Made by a program: the position numbers and the translations under genes. Below are positions 24,850-33,238 of a stretch of 64,000 nt of DNA, piece by piece. The notes below the pieces were generated by a model that searched no databases, was not told the DNA's origin, and saw only the letters and a list, made by a program, of their open reading frames with translations. Every line of letters starts with the position of its first letter. Position 1 is the first letter of the stretch. Location of the stretch: NCBI GenBank assembly GCA_041650805.1, contig JBAZKM010000011.1:1-64000 (forward strand), written 5' to 3'. Source of the DNA: Candidatus Omnitrophota bacterium. Its GTDB lineage: Bacteria > Omnitrophota > Gorgyraeia > 2-01-FULL-45-10.

Positions 24850-25805
24850 AGAGATCGGGAAAGGCCAGGTCGATGAAGGTCCTTGTGACGGGAGGGGCGG
24901 GATATCTCGGTTCCATAATGGTCCCGGCGCTCCTCGGGGAGGGGCATGAGGTCACCGTCATAGATAATTTCATGTACAACCAGTCGTCCCTCCTTGACTG
25001 CTGTTATGATAAAGGTCTGGAGATAATACGGGGCGATGTGCGTGACAGGCAGCTTGTCCGGAACGCCCTTAAAAAGGCGGACGCCGTATTCCCGCTCGCA
25101 TGTCTCACCGGCGCGCCGCTCTGCGCAAAGGACCCGACCGGCGCCCAGACGACGAACTTCGATGCCGTTAAGATGATCCTCGACCTCAGGGGGAAGGGCC
25201 AGAGGATAATATTCCCTACGACTAACAGCGGTTACGGCGTAGGGGAGAAGGATAAATTCTGTACCGAAGAGACACCTTTGAGGCCGACCTCGCTTTACGG
25301 GCGGCTTAAGGTGGAGATAGAGAAAGAGATACTGGCCAGGGGCAACGCGATCACGCTCCGCCTGGCCACCGCATTCGGCATAAGCCCGCGGATGCGCCTT
25401 GACCTCCTGGTGAACGACTTCACCTACAGGGCGGTGACCGACCGTTTCGTGGTCCTCTTCGAATCCCACTTCAGGAGGAACTATATACACACAAGGGACG
25501 TGGCAAGGGCGTTCATCCACTGCCTGAAGAACTTCGAAAAGATGAAGGATGAGCCGTATAACGTGGGCCTCAACGATGCCAACCTTACAAAGTGGCAGCT
25601 CTGCGAAGAGATAAAGAGACAGGTCCCCGATTTTCATTTCACCGAGTCGAAGATCGGGAAGGACCCGGATAAGCGCGATTATATCGTGAGCAACGAAAAG
25701 ATAAAGAAGGCCGGTTTCTCCGCCTCGACGTCGCTCAAAGACGGTATAGGCGAGCTGATCAAAGGGTATAAGATAGTGCGCAGGAACCAGTTCTCGAACG
25801 TGTAA
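24846..25805 (+). CDS. NAD-dependent epimerase/dehydratase family SDR
   Basis: A 319-residue extended SDR: VLVTGGAGYLGS (12-23), TTNSGYGVG in place of the usual SSxxVYG, and YxxxK as Y151/K155 in SLYGRLKVE. Best read as a nucleotide-sugar reductase or epimerase; the ACLTGAPLCAKDP loop is distinctive and unlike RmlB, GalE or Uxs. Coupled to the ThDP beta subunit by ATGA, so it may act on that enzyme's product, as YerF does after YerE in yersiniose synthesis. That role is a guess. Confidence 0.7.
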   Translation: MKRSGKARSMKVLVTGGAGYLGSIMVPALLGEGHEVTVIDNFMYNQSSLLDCCYDKGLEIIRGDVRDRQLVRNALKKADAVFPLACLTGAPLCAKDPTGAQTTNFDAVKMILDLRGKGQRIIFPTTNSGYGVGEKDKFCTEETPLRPTSLYGRLKVEIEKEILARGNAITLRLATAFGISPRMRLDLLVNDFTYRAVTDRFVVLFESHFRRNYIHTRDVARAFIHCLKNFEKMKDEPYNVGLNDANLTKWQLCEEIKRQVPDFHFTESKIGKDPDKRDYIVSNEKIKKAGFSASTSLKDGIGELIKGYKIVRRNQFSNV

Positions 25806-25821
25806 CGCGCAGGTGTTCGGT

Positions 25822-27330
25822 ATGAATGCAACGGATCTCATATTGATAAATCCATCCGCCGCCGGCCATATGCCGCGCCGGCTCGGCTCCTCGTTTTCGG
25901 CGATAGAGCCGCCGGTCGAAGCGGCCCTCCTGGCCTCTTTCGTGCGCGAGAGGGGCTTCTCCGTGAAGATAATAGACGCGGACGCGGAAGGATTGAGCGC
26001 CGCCCGGGTAGCCGTGATGGTAAATGGATCCGACCCGCTCCTGGTGGGGGTGGGTGCGATCGGGCCGAACCCGTCCGCATCATCCACTCCGAAGATGGAA
26101 GCGGCGCGGGCCGTCCTGAATACCCTGAGAGACGGCCGCTCTCCGGCCAGGACATTCCTTTATGGTATACACCCTTCCGCCCTTCCCGAGAGGACGCTCG
26201 GGGAAGAGTCGGTCGACTTCGTGGTGAGGGGAGAGCCCTTTTATACGGTAGCCCGGCTTCTGGAGATACTGAAGTCCGGAGGAGATGTCGCCGGCCACAA
26301 GGTGAGCGGCCTGTGGCATAAGGCCGGCGGCGCCGTCGTGCCGGGCGGGTGGGGTAAACTGGTCCGGGACCCGGACGAACTCCCGTTCGCCGCATGGGAC
26401 CTTCTTCCCATGGCCGGGTACAGGGCGCATAACTGGCACTGTTTCGGCCGTCTCGCCGAACGCACACCTTACGCCGTAATATACACAAGTTTCGGATGTC
26501 CATTCAACTGCACGTACTGTAATATCCATGCCATGTACAACGGGAAACCGGGTATCCGTTTCCGCAGCCCGCTTAAGGTTGCCGATGAACTGGATATCCT
26601 GGTGACCAGGTATAAGGTGAAGAATGTCAAGATAGCAGATGAGCTCTTCGCGATAAAGGAAGGACGCGTCATCGAGCTATGCGATATAATAATAGGCCGC
26701 GGTTACGACCTTAATATGTGGGCCTATGCCAGGATAGATACTGTGACCGGGCGCATGCTGGAGAAGATGAAGCGAGCCGGGATAAACTGGGTCGCCTACG
26801 GCATCGAATCGGCCGACGAGGGGGTGCGGTCCGGGGTAGCCAAGGGTAAATTCGTACGGCGCGATATCGAAGAAGCCGTCCGCATCACCCATGATGCCGG
26901 TATCAATATAATAGGGAATTTCATATTCGGCCTGCCGGACGACGACCCGGCTACGATGCGCCGGACGCTCGATATGGCTAAAGGCCTTGACCTGGAATAT
27001 GTGAATTTTTACGCCACCATGGCCTATCCCGGTTCAAAGTTATATGAAGAAGCGCTGAAGGACGGCTCCTGCCTCCCCGGATCGTGGTCGGGCTATGCCC
27101 AGATGGACCCGGGCGCTCTCCCGCTCTCCACCAGGCACATCCCGGGGACCGAGGTCCTGCGCTTCAGGGATGAGGCGTTCGCCGAATATTTTTCGGACCC
27201 GCGGTATCTGGGGATGGTGGAGAAGAAGTTCGGCCCGGAGACCCTGGCACACGTAAAAGAGATGTCGGCCGTGAGGGTGCCGAGACACCTGTACCCTGCG
27301 GAAGCGTCAAACGAAAGGATTCGAAGATGA
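25822..27330 (+). CDS. B12-binding-domain radical SAM protein
   Basis: A 502-residue protein with an N-terminal cobalamin-binding Rossmann domain (about 1-155) lacking a DxHxxG histidine, as is usual in this class, then a radical SAM TIM barrel with the 4Fe-4S motif C226xxxC230xxC233 (GCPFNCTYC). The class includes cobalamin-dependent methyltransferases, ring-contracting and C-C-forming enzymes. ATG 25822 is preferred to the GTG at 25813. Its position between an SDR and an HddA-like kinase suggests C-methylation or another radical step on a sugar; substrate unknown. Confidence 0.8.
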   Translation: MNATDLILINPSAAGHMPRRLGSSFSAIEPPVEAALLASFVRERGFSVKIIDADAEGLSAARVAVMVNGSDPLLVGVGAIGPNPSASSTPKMEAARAVLNTLRDGRSPARTFLYGIHPSALPERTLGEESVDFVVRGEPFYTVARLLEILKSGGDVAGHKVSGLWHKAGGAVVPGGWGKLVRDPDELPFAAWDLLPMAGYRAHNWHCFGRLAERTPYAVIYTSFGCPFNCTYCNIHAMYNGKPGIRFRSPLKVADELDILVTRYKVKNVKIADELFAIKEGRVIELCDIIIGRGYDLNMWAYARIDTVTGRMLEKMKRAGINWVAYGIESADEGVRSGVAKGKFVRRDIEEAVRITHDAGINIIGNFIFGLPDDDPATMRRTLDMAKGLDLEYVNFYATMAYPGSKLYEEALKDGSCLPGSWSGYAQMDPGALPLSTRHIPGTEVLRFRDEAFAEYFSDPRYLGMVEKKFGPETLAHVKEMSAVRVPRHLYPAEASNERIRR

Positions 27331-28346
27331 TCATAAGCAAGACCCCGTTCAGGATATCTTTCTTCGGCGGAGGCACCGATTACCCCGTATGGTACCATAA
27401 TAACGACGGGGCGGTCCTGTCTACGACGATAGATAAATACTGCTATATAACATGCCGTTATCTTCCGCCTTTCTTTGAACACAAGCACAGGATAATCTAT
27501 TCCCTCACCGAGCAGGTCCGGAGCGTGGCGGAGATAAAACATCCCTCGGTCCGCGGCTGCATGGAGTTCACAGGCATAGATGAAGGGATAGAGATACACC
27601 ATGACGGTGACCTGCCCGCGCGCACGGGGCTCGGCTCGAGCTCTGCATTCACAGTAGGGCTTCTCAATTCGCTGTATGCGTTGAAGGGTATAATGGTGAC
27701 CAAGGAGCGCCTGGCGAGAGATGCCATACATATAGAGCAGAAGGTATTAAAAGAGAATGTCGGCTCGCAGGACCAGATAGCGTCCGCATACGGGGGTTTC
27801 AACGTAGTGGAATTCAACGGCACGAACAGGTTCCATGTCCGACCCGTAACCATAGACGGGCCGCGGTTCGACGAACTGCAGGACCACCTGATGCTCTTCT
27901 TCACCGGCTTTTCCCGCAACGCCTCCGATATCGCGGCGGAACAGATCAAGATGACGCCCCACAAGGCGAAGGAACTTAAACGGATATACCAGCTGGTCAA
28001 AGAGGCCGTGGCCGTCATAAACAGCAGGCAGGACATAACCCGGTTCGGGAAGCTGCTGCACGAGAGCTGGCAGATAAAGCGCGACCTCACGCATAAGATA
28101 TCGACCCCGGCCATCGATGATATATACGACGCGGCCCGCAAGGCCGGGGCCATCGGCGGCAAGCTCCTCGGCGCAGGCGGCGGAGGGTTCATGCTCTTCT
28201 TCGTCAGGACGAACGCCCGGAAGCGGGTGAAGGACCGGCTGAAGCACCTTTTGCACGTCCCTTTCAAGTTCGAAAACTCGGGAAGCCAGATAATATTCTA
28301 CAGCCCGCCTTATAAGGCGAACGGGGCCGTAACGGGAAGGGGTTAG
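27327..28346 (+). CDS. GHMP sugar kinase, HddA-like
   Basis: A 339-residue GHMP kinase. N-terminal TPFRISFFGGGTDYP (6-20) and TIDKYCYIT are typical of the D-glycero-D-manno-heptose 7-phosphate kinase (HddA) and fucokinase-like group; the ATP loop is GLGSSSA (101-107) and the C-terminal motif is KLLGAGGGGF. It would phosphorylate the anomeric carbon of a sugar or sugar phosphate. No GmhA or GmhB partner is in the window, so a heptose pathway is not proven. Coupled to the radical SAM gene by ATGA. Confidence 0.78.
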   Translation: MIISKTPFRISFFGGGTDYPVWYHNNDGAVLSTTIDKYCYITCRYLPPFFEHKHRIIYSLTEQVRSVAEIKHPSVRGCMEFTGIDEGIEIHHDGDLPARTGLGSSSAFTVGLLNSLYALKGIMVTKERLARDAIHIEQKVLKENVGSQDQIASAYGGFNVVEFNGTNRFHVRPVTIDGPRFDELQDHLMLFFTGFSRNASDIAAEQIKMTPHKAKELKRIYQLVKEAVAVINSRQDITRFGKLLHESWQIKRDLTHKISTPAIDDIYDAARKAGAIGGKLLGAGGGGFMLFFVRTNARKRVKDRLKHLLHVPFKFENSGSQIIFYSPPYKANGAVTGRG

Positions 28347-28367
28347 ATAAATGGGAAGGGTGAAGAT

Positions 28368-29564
28368 ATGAGAGTATCGTTCGGTTCGATAGAGATCCCC
28401 CCGTATTCGAAGAAGCTGATAAGGGATATAACGGAGTCGGGGAGGGTCACGAGCGGCAGATACGTGAAGCGGCTGGAGGAGGAGTTCGCCTCCGTCATGG
28501 GCGTCAGAGAGGCGGTCGCCTTGAGTTCGGGCGGCGACGCGGACGCGCTGGCCCTCGCGGTGTTATACGATTTCGGCGCCGGGCGCGGGGATGAGGTCAT
28601 AGTGCCGGCCCTGTCGTTCGTCGCGACCGGTAACGCCGTCCTGCAGGCCGGTTTCACGCCGGTATTCGTCGACGTCGAACGGGATACGCTGAATATCGAC
28701 CCGGCAAAGATAGAGTCCGCCATAACGAAGAAGACGCGCGCGATAATGCCCGTGCACCTGATGGGCAAGCCGGCAAAGATGGACCCCATAAATAAGATCG
28801 CGAGACGCCGCGGCCTCGTGGTGATAGAGGATGCCGCAGAAGCGTACGGCACGGAATATAGAGGCAGGCCGGCCGGGACCCTCGGCGATATGGCCTGTTT
28901 CAGCCTGTACGCAGCCCATATAATAACGGCCATAGAGGGCGGGATGGTCGTCACCGATAACGCCAAATATGCGGAGATCATAAGGTCGTTGAGGGCGCAC
29001 GGCAGGGCATGCAAGTGCAAGGAGTGCGTCCTGAACACGAAGTCCGCATATTGCAGGAAACGTTTCTATTACGACACGGATATCAGGTTCATATTCGAGA
29101 GGATAGGATATTCCAGCAAGATGAACGAACTTGAGGCCGCCGTAGGCCTCGGGCAGATCAGGAATTACAGGGCCATAATCAAAAAACGGAGGTCGAACCT
29201 CCTTTACCTGATGAAAGCGTTCGGGCAGTTCGAACCGTATCTGGCGACGTTGCACGAAGAAAGGCATGAGAAGATAGGCCCGCACGCCTTCGCGGTCATC
29301 ATACGGGAAGGTTCGGGCATCAGGAGGGACGAGATGGTCTGTTACCTCGAGGAGAAGGGCATCGATACGCGCTCGTTATTCTCCTCCATGCCTACGCAGT
29401 GTCCCGGTTTCCGGTTCCTGGGCTATAGAACGGGCGATTTCCCGAATGCCGAGTATATCGGCAATAACGGTTTTCATATAGGTGTCCATCAAGGGCTGGA
29501 TAAGAGGCATCTCGATCATTTTATCGGATGCGTAAAGGATTTTCTGAAAAAAAGGCCGAAATGA
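28368..29564 (+). CDS. PMP-dependent sugar 3-dehydrase, E1/RfbH-like (DegT fold, His for Lys)
   Basis: A 398-residue DegT-fold protein. At the site of the PLP lysine it has H184 (SLYAAHIITAIEGGM). That substitution is the signature of sugar 3-dehydrases such as ColD, SpnQ and RfbH (E1), which use free PMP and a catalytic His. In addition it has GRACKCKECVLN with C215, C217, C220, then C229 in a CRKRF segment, plus C177 just before the His. RfbH has a similar GRDCYC...C.KRF stretch holding a 2Fe-2S cluster. The expected reaction is removal of the C3 hydroxyl from a 4-keto-6-deoxy nucleotide sugar using reduced ferredoxin or a reductase, none of which is adjacent. An ordinary aminotransferase role is unlikely. 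Confidence 0.65.
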   Translation: MRVSFGSIEIPPYSKKLIRDITESGRVTSGRYVKRLEEEFASVMGVREAVALSSGGDADALALAVLYDFGAGRGDEVIVPALSFVATGNAVLQAGFTPVFVDVERDTLNIDPAKIESAITKKTRAIMPVHLMGKPAKMDPINKIARRRGLVVIEDAAEAYGTEYRGRPAGTLGDMACFSLYAAHIITAIEGGMVVTDNAKYAEIIRSLRAHGRACKCKECVLNTKSAYCRKRFYYDTDIRFIFERIGYSSKMNELEAAVGLGQIRNYRAIIKKRRSNLLYLMKAFGQFEPYLATLHEERHEKIGPHAFAVIIREGSGIRRDEMVCYLEEKGIDTRSLFSSMPTQCPGFRFLGYRTGDFPNAEYIGNNGFHIGVHQGLDKRHLDHFIGCVKDFLKKRPK

Positions 29565-30487
29565 GACCGAAAGAGAAGGTATTCATTACAGGCGATAAGG
29601 AGATGGTACCGGACGCGCTATGGCGCGCATTCGGCAAAGGCGGTATGGATGTATCGCTTCGCGGCTATGCCGGCGCGGACTTCTCGGATAGAGGAGCTCT
29701 CCTGGACCTCTTCAGGCGCGAGAGGCCGGGATATATCTTCCTTACATCCGCGGTATCCGGGGGGATACAGGCAAACATATCGCATCCTGCCGAATTCCTG
29801 TATCAGAACCTCGAGATGCAGAACAGCGTTATCGAGGCGGCCCGCCTGGCGAAGGTGAGGCGGCTCTTCTTCATCGCCGCCTCATGCGTCTACCCGCGCA
29901 AATGCAGACAGCCGATAAGAGAGGAATATCTCATGACAGGTCCGCTTGAGCCGACCAATGAGGCGTACGCCATAGCTAAGCTGGCCGGCATAAAGATGTG
30001 CGGGGCCTACAACAGGCAATATGGCACCGATTTCATATCTCTGATACCGTCCAATCTGTATGGCCCCGGCGATAAATTCGACGCCGGGAGCTCGCATGTC
30101 ATACCGGCATTGATAATGAAGATGTATGAGGCAAAACGGCGCAAGGATAAGAGCGTCGCGGTATGGGGGAGCGGAAGGCCCGAGAGGGACTTCCTGTATA
30201 TAGACGATTTTGCGGACGCCTGCCTTTTCATTATGGATAAAGACGGCCTGCCGGAGGTAATGAACGTTGCAAGCGGGCTCGGGGTGACCGTCAGGCGCCT
30301 GGCCGGGCTCCTGAAGAAGGCAACCGGCTTCCGCGGTAAGCTGGAGTTCGATACCACAAAACCGGACGGCATGCCTAAAAAGGTTCTCGATATAACGAAA
30401 CTGCGTTCGGCCGGATGGGTCCGGCGGACAGAGATCGGCGCAGGGTTGAAAAAGACGTGCCTGGACTACGGCAGGCGGTCTGGATAG
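29561..30487 (+). CDS. fcl: GDP-L-fucose synthase-like SDR
   Basis: A 308-residue protein matching GDP-4-keto-6-deoxymannose 3,5-epimerase/4-reductase through AASCVYPRKCRQPI (107-119), TGPLEPTNEAYAIAK (126-140, Y136/K140) and IPSNLYGPGDKFD. Oddly the N-terminal cofactor loop reads FITGDKEMVPDAL where Fcl enzymes have a GxxGxxG-type loop; two of the three glycines are missing, so nucleotide binding may be altered. No GMD (GDP-mannose 4,6-dehydratase) gene is present. The real substrate may therefore be another 4-keto-6-deoxy sugar. ATGA-coupled to the 3-dehydrase gene. Confidence 0.75.
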   Translation: MRPKEKVFITGDKEMVPDALWRAFGKGGMDVSLRGYAGADFSDRGALLDLFRRERPGYIFLTSAVSGGIQANISHPAEFLYQNLEMQNSVIEAARLAKVRRLFFIAASCVYPRKCRQPIREEYLMTGPLEPTNEAYAIAKLAGIKMCGAYNRQYGTDFISLIPSNLYGPGDKFDAGSSHVIPALIMKMYEAKRRKDKSVAVWGSGRPERDFLYIDDFADACLFIMDKDGLPEVMNVASGLGVTVRRLAGLLKKATGFRGKLEFDTTKPDGMPKKVLDITKLRSAGWVRRTEIGAGLKKTCLDYGRRSG

Positions 30488-30494
30488 GCGTTCA

Positions 30495-31235
30495 ATGATA
30501 AGGACGATGAAGGTGGGCGGGATAATACAGGCCCGCATGAGCTCTAAGAGGTTCCCGGGAAAGGTATTATATCCCATATGCGGCAAGCCGATGCTCGGAT
30601 ATCTGGTGGAACGCCTGTGCCATTCCCGTCTTCTCGATATCGTGGTAGTCGCTACGTCGCTGGACCCAAGCGACGATCCGATAGTATATTTTTGCAAGAA
30701 GACCGGTGTGGAGTGCCACAGGGGGCCCCTGCATGATGTCGCCGGCCGTTTCAAAGAGGTGATCATCAAGCTGGGGCTGGACGGTTTTCTGCGCTCCACG
30801 GCAGACAGCCCGCTCCTCGATCAATGGCTCATAGATAAGGCCGTCGAGATATTCCGCGCGGGCACTTTTGAGATAGTCACGAACGTCCTGGAACGCACTT
30901 ATCCGGCGGGACAGTCCGTGGAGGTGCTCAAAAGCGATATATTCATAAAGGGATACGGCAGCATGAGCCGGCTTGACGATTTTGAACATGTGACTAAATT
31001 CTTCTACGATAACCACGATGACTACAAGATATATAACATACATTCCGGTAAAGATCATAGCGGCATACAGTTATCTGTGGATACCGCCCCGGATATGGAT
31101 ACCGTCACCTATATTATCTCGCGCATGAAGAAGCCGCACTGGGAATACAGGATGGAAGAGATTCTCAATATGGCAGAGGGATACAAAATCGAAAAGGAAC
31201 GCTCCGGGCGGCACGGGAAAGGCAGTGATATATGA
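30495..31235 (+). CDS. spsF: SpsF-like cytidylyltransferase family protein
   Basis: A 246-residue protein of the acylneuraminate cytidylyltransferase/SpsF family: GGIIQARMSSKRFPGKVL at the N-terminus, VATSLDPSDDPI, CHRGPLHDVAGRF and RSTADSPLLD. Family members activate nonulosonic acids or related sugars with CTP, or are of unproven activity. In Bacillus spsF sits with spsC, D, E and G, and counterparts of those are found here at 32092, 41867, 39816 and 40888. ATG 30495 has ATAGG upstream; ATG 30507 is also possible. Confidence 0.78.
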   Translation: MIRTMKVGGIIQARMSSKRFPGKVLYPICGKPMLGYLVERLCHSRLLDIVVVATSLDPSDDPIVYFCKKTGVECHRGPLHDVAGRFKEVIIKLGLDGFLRSTADSPLLDQWLIDKAVEIFRAGTFEIVTNVLERTYPAGQSVEVLKSDIFIKGYGSMSRLDDFEHVTKFFYDNHDDYKIYNIHSGKDHSGIQLSVDTAPDMDTVTYIISRMKKPHWEYRMEEILNMAEGYKIEKERSGRHGKGSDI

Positions 31236-32095
31236 AGGTAAAAAGGGAAGCGGGAGAATTCCCGGGGAGGGTGGAGATCGAACTTTCCGGCACATGTAAC
31301 CTCAACTGTACCTATTGCCCCAGGAAGTATATGGGGGGCCTCAACGGGTTTATGCCGCTCGAATTATATGAACGGCTTATAGACGAGATGTCCGCGTATC
31401 CTGATACCGTAGTGGTCCTGCACAGGAGGGGGGAGAGTTTATTGCATCCCCGTTTCATAGAGATGTGCGATTATATAAAAGGCAAATTCAAAGAGGTCCA
31501 GATAGCCACGAACGCCACCCTGCTCGACGACGCTAAATCCAGGGCCATTATAGATGCTATAGATTTCATCTCCTTCAGCATAGACGTGCCGGAGATATTC
31601 GATAAGACGCGCATCCCCGCCAGGTACGCCGACGTCGAATCGCGGATACTCCGTTTTCTCGATATGAATAAAGGCAGGGTGCTCACCCAGGTATCCATGG
31701 TGAAGACGACCGAGACCCCGTCCGTTAATCCGGAGAGATTCAAGAAGATATGGACGGGCAAGGTCAACAGGATAAGGATATACGAAGAACATTCGAGGGA
31801 CGGTAAATTCGGCTCGCTCATAAAGAAGAGAGAAAGCAGAATGCCGTGCGTGATGCCTTTTTACGAGCTCCTCGTATATTTCGACGGCTCTGTGGGAAGG
31901 TGCAACCATGACTGGAACGGCGAGCCGATGGGGAACCTGAACGGGATGTCCATAGGGGAGCTCTGGAGCAGCGCCCGTTATGAGGCCCTGCGCGCCCAGC
32001 ACCGGGACCTGAACATAACCGATGAGGTATGCAGGGGCTGTGATTCATGGTATGCCGAGGTGCGCGTACAGGGAACAGGGGAGACAGTGGAATGA
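31232..32095 (+). CDS. radical SAM protein with SPASM/twitch-like auxiliary cluster
   Basis: A 287-residue radical SAM enzyme: CxxxCxxC at C22, C26, C29 (SGTCNLNCTYCP), and C-terminal cysteines C206, C224, C267, C270 (VCRGCDSW) suited to one auxiliary iron-sulfur cluster. It lacks a cobalamin domain. SPASM/twitch proteins oxidise peptides, sugars or alcohols. Short length suggests a compact twitch form. It sits between the SpsF-like gene and an aminotransferase, both coupled by ATGA overlaps, so a sugar dehydrogenase role in the manner of BtrN is possible; peptide substrates cannot be excluded. Confidence 0.72.
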   Translation: MKVKREAGEFPGRVEIELSGTCNLNCTYCPRKYMGGLNGFMPLELYERLIDEMSAYPDTVVVLHRRGESLLHPRFIEMCDYIKGKFKEVQIATNATLLDDAKSRAIIDAIDFISFSIDVPEIFDKTRIPARYADVESRILRFLDMNKGRVLTQVSMVKTTETPSVNPERFKKIWTGKVNRIRIYEEHSRDGKFGSLIKKRESRMPCVMPFYELLVYFDGSVGRCNHDWNGEPMGNLNGMSIGELWSSARYEALRAQHRDLNITDEVCRGCDSWYAEVRVQGTGETVE

Positions 32096-33234
32096 AGAGA
32101 AAAAAATTCCTGCCGCTTTCGAAGCCGCTCATCACCTCCGCCGAGATAGACGCGGTCTCATCGGTATTGAGGTCCGGGTACCTTACGACCGGTCCGAAGG
32201 TAGAAGAATTTGAAAAGGGAGTGGAGAAATATCTGGGCGGCTCGGTGCATGCGGTCGCCCTGAACTCCTGCACCGGCGGGCTGTTCCTGGCCCTTAACGC
32301 CTGCGGCATAGGCCCGGGCGACGAAGTTATAGTGCCCACCTGGACGTTCGCGGCGTCTGCGCACGTGGTAATATGGACGGGCGCAAAACCGGTACTGTGC
32401 GATGTCGACGAAGGGTCCCTCAATATAGACGTCCGCAGGATGAAGGAGCTGATAAGCGCCAGGACAAAGGCGATAATGCCGGTGCACTTTGCCGGTTACC
32501 CCTGCGAGATGGATGAGATAACGGCCGTTGCGCGGAGGCGCGGCATGGTCGTCATAGAGGACGCGGCGCATGCCATCGGGTCCGTATATAACGGCAGAAA
32601 GATAGGCACGATCGGGGACGCCACGGTCTTCAGTTTTTACGCGACTAAGAACCTGGCATGCGGAGAGGGCGGGATGGTCGTCTCAGAGGATGAAAAGATG
32701 ATAGAGCGGATCAGGAAGGCGAGCTACTTCGGCATCGATAAAGAGGCGTTCAGCCGCTACCGTAAGGCCGGGAGATGGTATTATGAGATAGAGGAGCTCG
32801 GCTACAAATATAATATGGACAGCATACATGCCGCCATCGGGATAGTGCAGCTAAAGAAACTTAACGCCATGAGCGGACGCAGGCGCCGTATCGCCCGCCT
32901 TTACAGGGCGCACCTTGACGACAGGATACGCTTCATGACGGACGGGGACGGGCACTACCATACGTACCACCTCTTCCCGATCCGCATAGACAGGCGCATA
33001 ATAGGCCGTAACGACTTGATCGAGAAGCTGAAAGAGAGGAATATAGGGGCGGGCGTCCACTTCATACCGCTGCACCGTCATCCCTATTACAGGAGTTTTG
33101 TAAGGCCGGGAGAGTTCCCGGTAGCCGATAAGGCGTATGAGGAGATCATTTCCATCCCGATGTTCGCCGGGATGTCGGACGGCGACGCATGGTATGTGAT
33201 ACGTACGATAAACGATATATTAAAAAGGAGATGA
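32092..33234 (+). CDS. DegT/DnrJ/EryC1 aminotransferase, SpsC/PseC-like
   Basis: A 380-residue PLP enzyme with K186 in SFYATKNLACGEGGM, D157 in VVIEDAAHAIG and LTTGPKVEEFE near the N-terminus, the pattern of SpsC/PseC/ArnB-type 4-aminotransferases. It would convert a UDP-4-keto-6-deoxy sugar to the 4-amino form, the second step toward pseudaminic- or legionaminic-type acids. ATG 32092 overlaps the previous stop. The matching 4,6-dehydratase (PseB or PglF type) was not found in the window. Confidence 0.83.
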   Translation: MKRKKFLPLSKPLITSAEIDAVSSVLRSGYLTTGPKVEEFEKGVEKYLGGSVHAVALNSCTGGLFLALNACGIGPGDEVIVPTWTFAASAHVVIWTGAKPVLCDVDEGSLNIDVRRMKELISARTKAIMPVHFAGYPCEMDEITAVARRRGMVVIEDAAHAIGSVYNGRKIGTIGDATVFSFYATKNLACGEGGMVVSEDEKMIERIRKASYFGIDKEAFSRYRKAGRWYYEIEELGYKYNMDSIHAAIGIVQLKKLNAMSGRRRRIARLYRAHLDDRIRFMTDGDGHYHTYHLFPIRIDRRIIGRNDLIEKLKERNIGAGVHFIPLHRHPYYRSFVRPGEFPVADKAYEEIISIPMFAGMSDGDAWYVIRTINDILKRR

Positions 33235-33238
33235 TGAT

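Noticed and set aside
28368..29564. Ordinary DegT aminotransferase
   Set aside because: The PLP lysine is His184 and a Cys cluster like that of RfbH is present, so a 3-dehydrase is the better call.
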